From assembly GCA_001593875.1 (NCBI GenBank), contig LUCA01000048.1, positions 1 through 6,056 of the forward strand: DNA of 6,056 bases, read 5' to 3'. This document shows, in pieces, positions 4,559 through 6,056 of the stretch. The notes under the pieces are model-generated. The model saw only the letters and a list, made by a program, of their open reading frames with translations, did not search any database and was not told the DNA's origin. The translations under genes were made by a program, and so were the position numbers. The stretch's first letter is position 1, and each line of letters begins with the position of its first letter. This DNA comes from Candidatus Bathyarchaeota archaeon B23. Lineage in GTDB: Archaea > Thermoproteota > Bathyarchaeia > TCS64 > B23.

Positions 4559-6056
4559 ATGTTCCCCTTCCATCCCTGGTGGCTCGCCCCCTTATCAGCC
4601 CTAGTCTCCATCCTAGTCGGGGGATACCTCCGCGGCTACGTCAACCGCCACGACCCGGGCACGGAGCGGATGAGGTTCGTCTCCGAGGCCATCAAGGAGG
4701 GGTCTAGGGCCTTCCTAAACCGGATGTTCAGGGCCTTAGGTCTCTTCGTCGCCGTCATGGCCGTCGTCCTCCTCCTCTTCCTCCCCCACCCCATCTGGGC
4801 GACGGATAGGCCTCTGAAGAACGTCGTCATGGCTGCGGCCTACCTCTTCGGCTCAGCCTGCTCGGCCTTCGCCGGCTACCTCGGCATGGATGTGGCGACG
4901 GACGCCAACGTCAGGTCGGCCAACGCCGCCCGCAGGGGGATCACCGACGCCTTCAACATCGCCTTCAGGGGCGGAGCCGTCATGGGGCTCAGCGTCATCG
5001 GCCTCGCCCTCCTAGGCGTCAGCGTCGTCTACCTCCTCACCGGAGACTCCAACGTCGTCACCGGCTTCAGCTTCGGCGCCAGCGCCATGGCCCTCTTCGC
5101 CAAGGCCGGGGGAGGCATCTACACCAAGACGGCTGACATAGGGGCTGACCTCGTCGGCAAGGTGGAGATGGGGCTGCCGGAGGACGACCCGAGGAATCCG
5201 GCTGTCGTCGCCGACAACGTCGGAGACAACGTCGGAGATGTCGCCGGCATGGGCTCGGACCTCTTCGACTCCTACGTGGCGAGCCTCTTGGCCGTGATGC
5301 TACTGGGCAGCGTCCTGGGAGGAGTCCTCATGGAGCTCCCCCTCGTCTACGCCGGCGTCGGCGTCGTCGCCTCCCTCCTGGGCGTCGCCGTCGTCAGGGT
5401 CGATGAGGGCGGTGACCCCGGTAGGGCGCTGAATAGGGGGACCTACTTCACCTGCATCTTCTACGCCCTCCTCACCCTCTGCGCCTCATGGCTGCTGGGC
5501 TACGACTACCGCATCTGGTTCTCCTCGGTGGTCGGCCTCGTCGCCGGCGTCGTCATCGGCATCACCTCCGACTACTTCACCTCCATAAACAGGGCGCCGG
5601 CGAGGAAGACGGCTGAGGCCTCGGTGACGGGGGCCGCCATAAACATCATCACCGGCTTCTCCTACGGGCTGCTGAGCGTCTTCCCGCCCCTCATCGGCAT
5701 CGCCTTGGCTTCGCTCATCGCCTACAGCCTCTGCGTCTCCCTAGGCCCCGGCTACGGCGTCTACGGGGTGTCGGCCGCCGCCTTCGGGATGCTCTCCGTC
5801 GTCGGGATGGTTGTCGCCAGCGACTCCTTCGGCCCCATAGGGGACAACGCCAAGGGCATTGCCGAGCAGGCGGACCTGGGGGAGGAGACCATCGAGATAC
5901 TGGACCGCCTCGACGCCGCCGGCAACACGTCGAAGGCCATCACCAAGGGCTTCGCCATAGGGGCGGCGGGGCTGACGGTCATATCGCTCCTAGTGGCCTT
6001 CAAGGAGGTGGCTGAGGTGTTGACGGGTGAACCCATCTCCTTCGAGCTGATGAACC
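4559..6056 (+). CDS. hppA: Membrane-bound proton-pumping pyrophosphatase (partial, 3' end outside window)
   Basis: This integral membrane enzyme hydrolyses pyrophosphate and pumps protons out of the cytoplasm. The window holds 499 residues of a family usually 660-770 long, and the frame stays open to the last base. The N-terminal region has the family pattern DPGTERM..SEAIKEGSRAFL. The catalytic segment runs from about 190 to 239: GADLVGKVE with Asp197 and Glu203, EDDPRNPAVVADN at 208-220, and DNVGDNVGDVAGMGSDLF, whose acidic residues bind magnesium-pyrophosphate. SDSFGPIGDNAKGIAE follows later. In the segment GNTSKAITKG (455-464), Lys459 and Thr462 match the potassium-independent class; potassium-dependent enzymes have alanine at the lysine position. 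Since known sodium-pumping members are potassium-dependent, proton transport is the best reading. Asp237 in DLFDSY replaces the Glu usual at this gate position in many prokaryotic members. It has its own promoter and Shine-Dalgarno sequence. The C-terminal catalytic motifs lie beyond the window. Confidence 0.96.
   Translation, partial: MFPFHPWWLAPLSALVSILVGGYLRGYVNRHDPGTERMRFVSEAIKEGSRAFLNRMFRALGLFVAVMAVVLLLFLPHPIWATDRPLKNVVMAAAYLFGSACSAFAGYLGMDVATDANVRSANAARRGITDAFNIAFRGGAVMGLSVIGLALLGVSVVYLLTGDSNVVTGFSFGASAMALFAKAGGGIYTKTADIGADLVGKVEMGLPEDDPRNPAVVADNVGDNVGDVAGMGSDLFDSYVASLLAVMLLGSVLGGVLMELPLVYAGVGVVASLLGVAVVRVDEGGDPGRALNRGTYFTCIFYALLTLCASWLLGYDYRIWFSSVVGLVAGVVIGITSDYFTSINRAPARKTAEASVTGAAINIITGFSYGLLSVFPPLIGIALASLIAYSLCVSLGPGYGVYGVSAAAFGMLSVVGMVVASDSFGPIGDNAKGIAEQADLGEETIEILDRLDAAGNTSKAITKGFAIGAAGLTVISLLVAFKEVAEVLTGEPISFELMN

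Noticed and set aside
5215..5240. Tandem 12-base repeat (two copies of GACAACGTCGGA-like units)
   Set aside because: It encodes the DNVGDNVGDV catalytic motif conserved in all membrane pyrophosphatases, so the repeat is a consequence of the protein sequence.

Overview
This window reads as archaeal chromosome: G+C-rich, compact, with all four genes on the + strand. The evidence is a gamma subunit of the archaeal/eukaryotic-type initiation factor 2, an FCF1/Utp24-type PIN nuclease directly behind it, TATA-box promoters with BRE-like elements, and heavy use of AGG for arginine. The lineage cannot be fixed from this much sequence. A TACK-type archaeon (for example Bathyarchaeia or Korarchaeia), perhaps thermophilic, is a guess.

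Layout. Bases 1-62 hold a TATA promoter and a very short leader. Bases 63-1307 encode aIF2 gamma. Bases 1307-1732 encode the PIN protein, whose start codon shares one base with the aIF2 gamma stop codon. After a 42-base gap with its own TATA box, bases 1775-4504 encode a complete P2A-type calcium-transporting ATPase. After a 54-base gap with a strong TATA box and a well-spaced Shine-Dalgarno sequence, bases 4559-6056 encode the first 499 residues of a membrane-bound proton-pumping pyrophosphatase, which runs off the window. No tRNA, rRNA, CRISPR array, mobile element or convincing terminator was seen.

How the genes fit together. The first two form an information-processing unit: initiator tRNA delivery and probable rRNA processing. 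The last two are primary ion pumps. The ATPase keeps ligands for two calcium ions. The pyrophosphatase carries the lysine/threonine signature of the potassium-independent, proton-pumping class, so it probably turns waste pyrophosphate from biosynthesis into a proton gradient. A calcium ATPase beside a proton pyrophosphatase is the pump pair known from acidocalcisomes, but any functional link here is inference.

I do not see an undescribed multi-gene system. The most unusual signals are small: promoters whose BRE contains the stop codon of the gene before, short dyads just downstream of each TATA box, a hairpin that could hide the ATPase ribosome-binding site only in read-through transcripts, and an Asp in place of the usual Glu at the pyrophosphatase ion gate.
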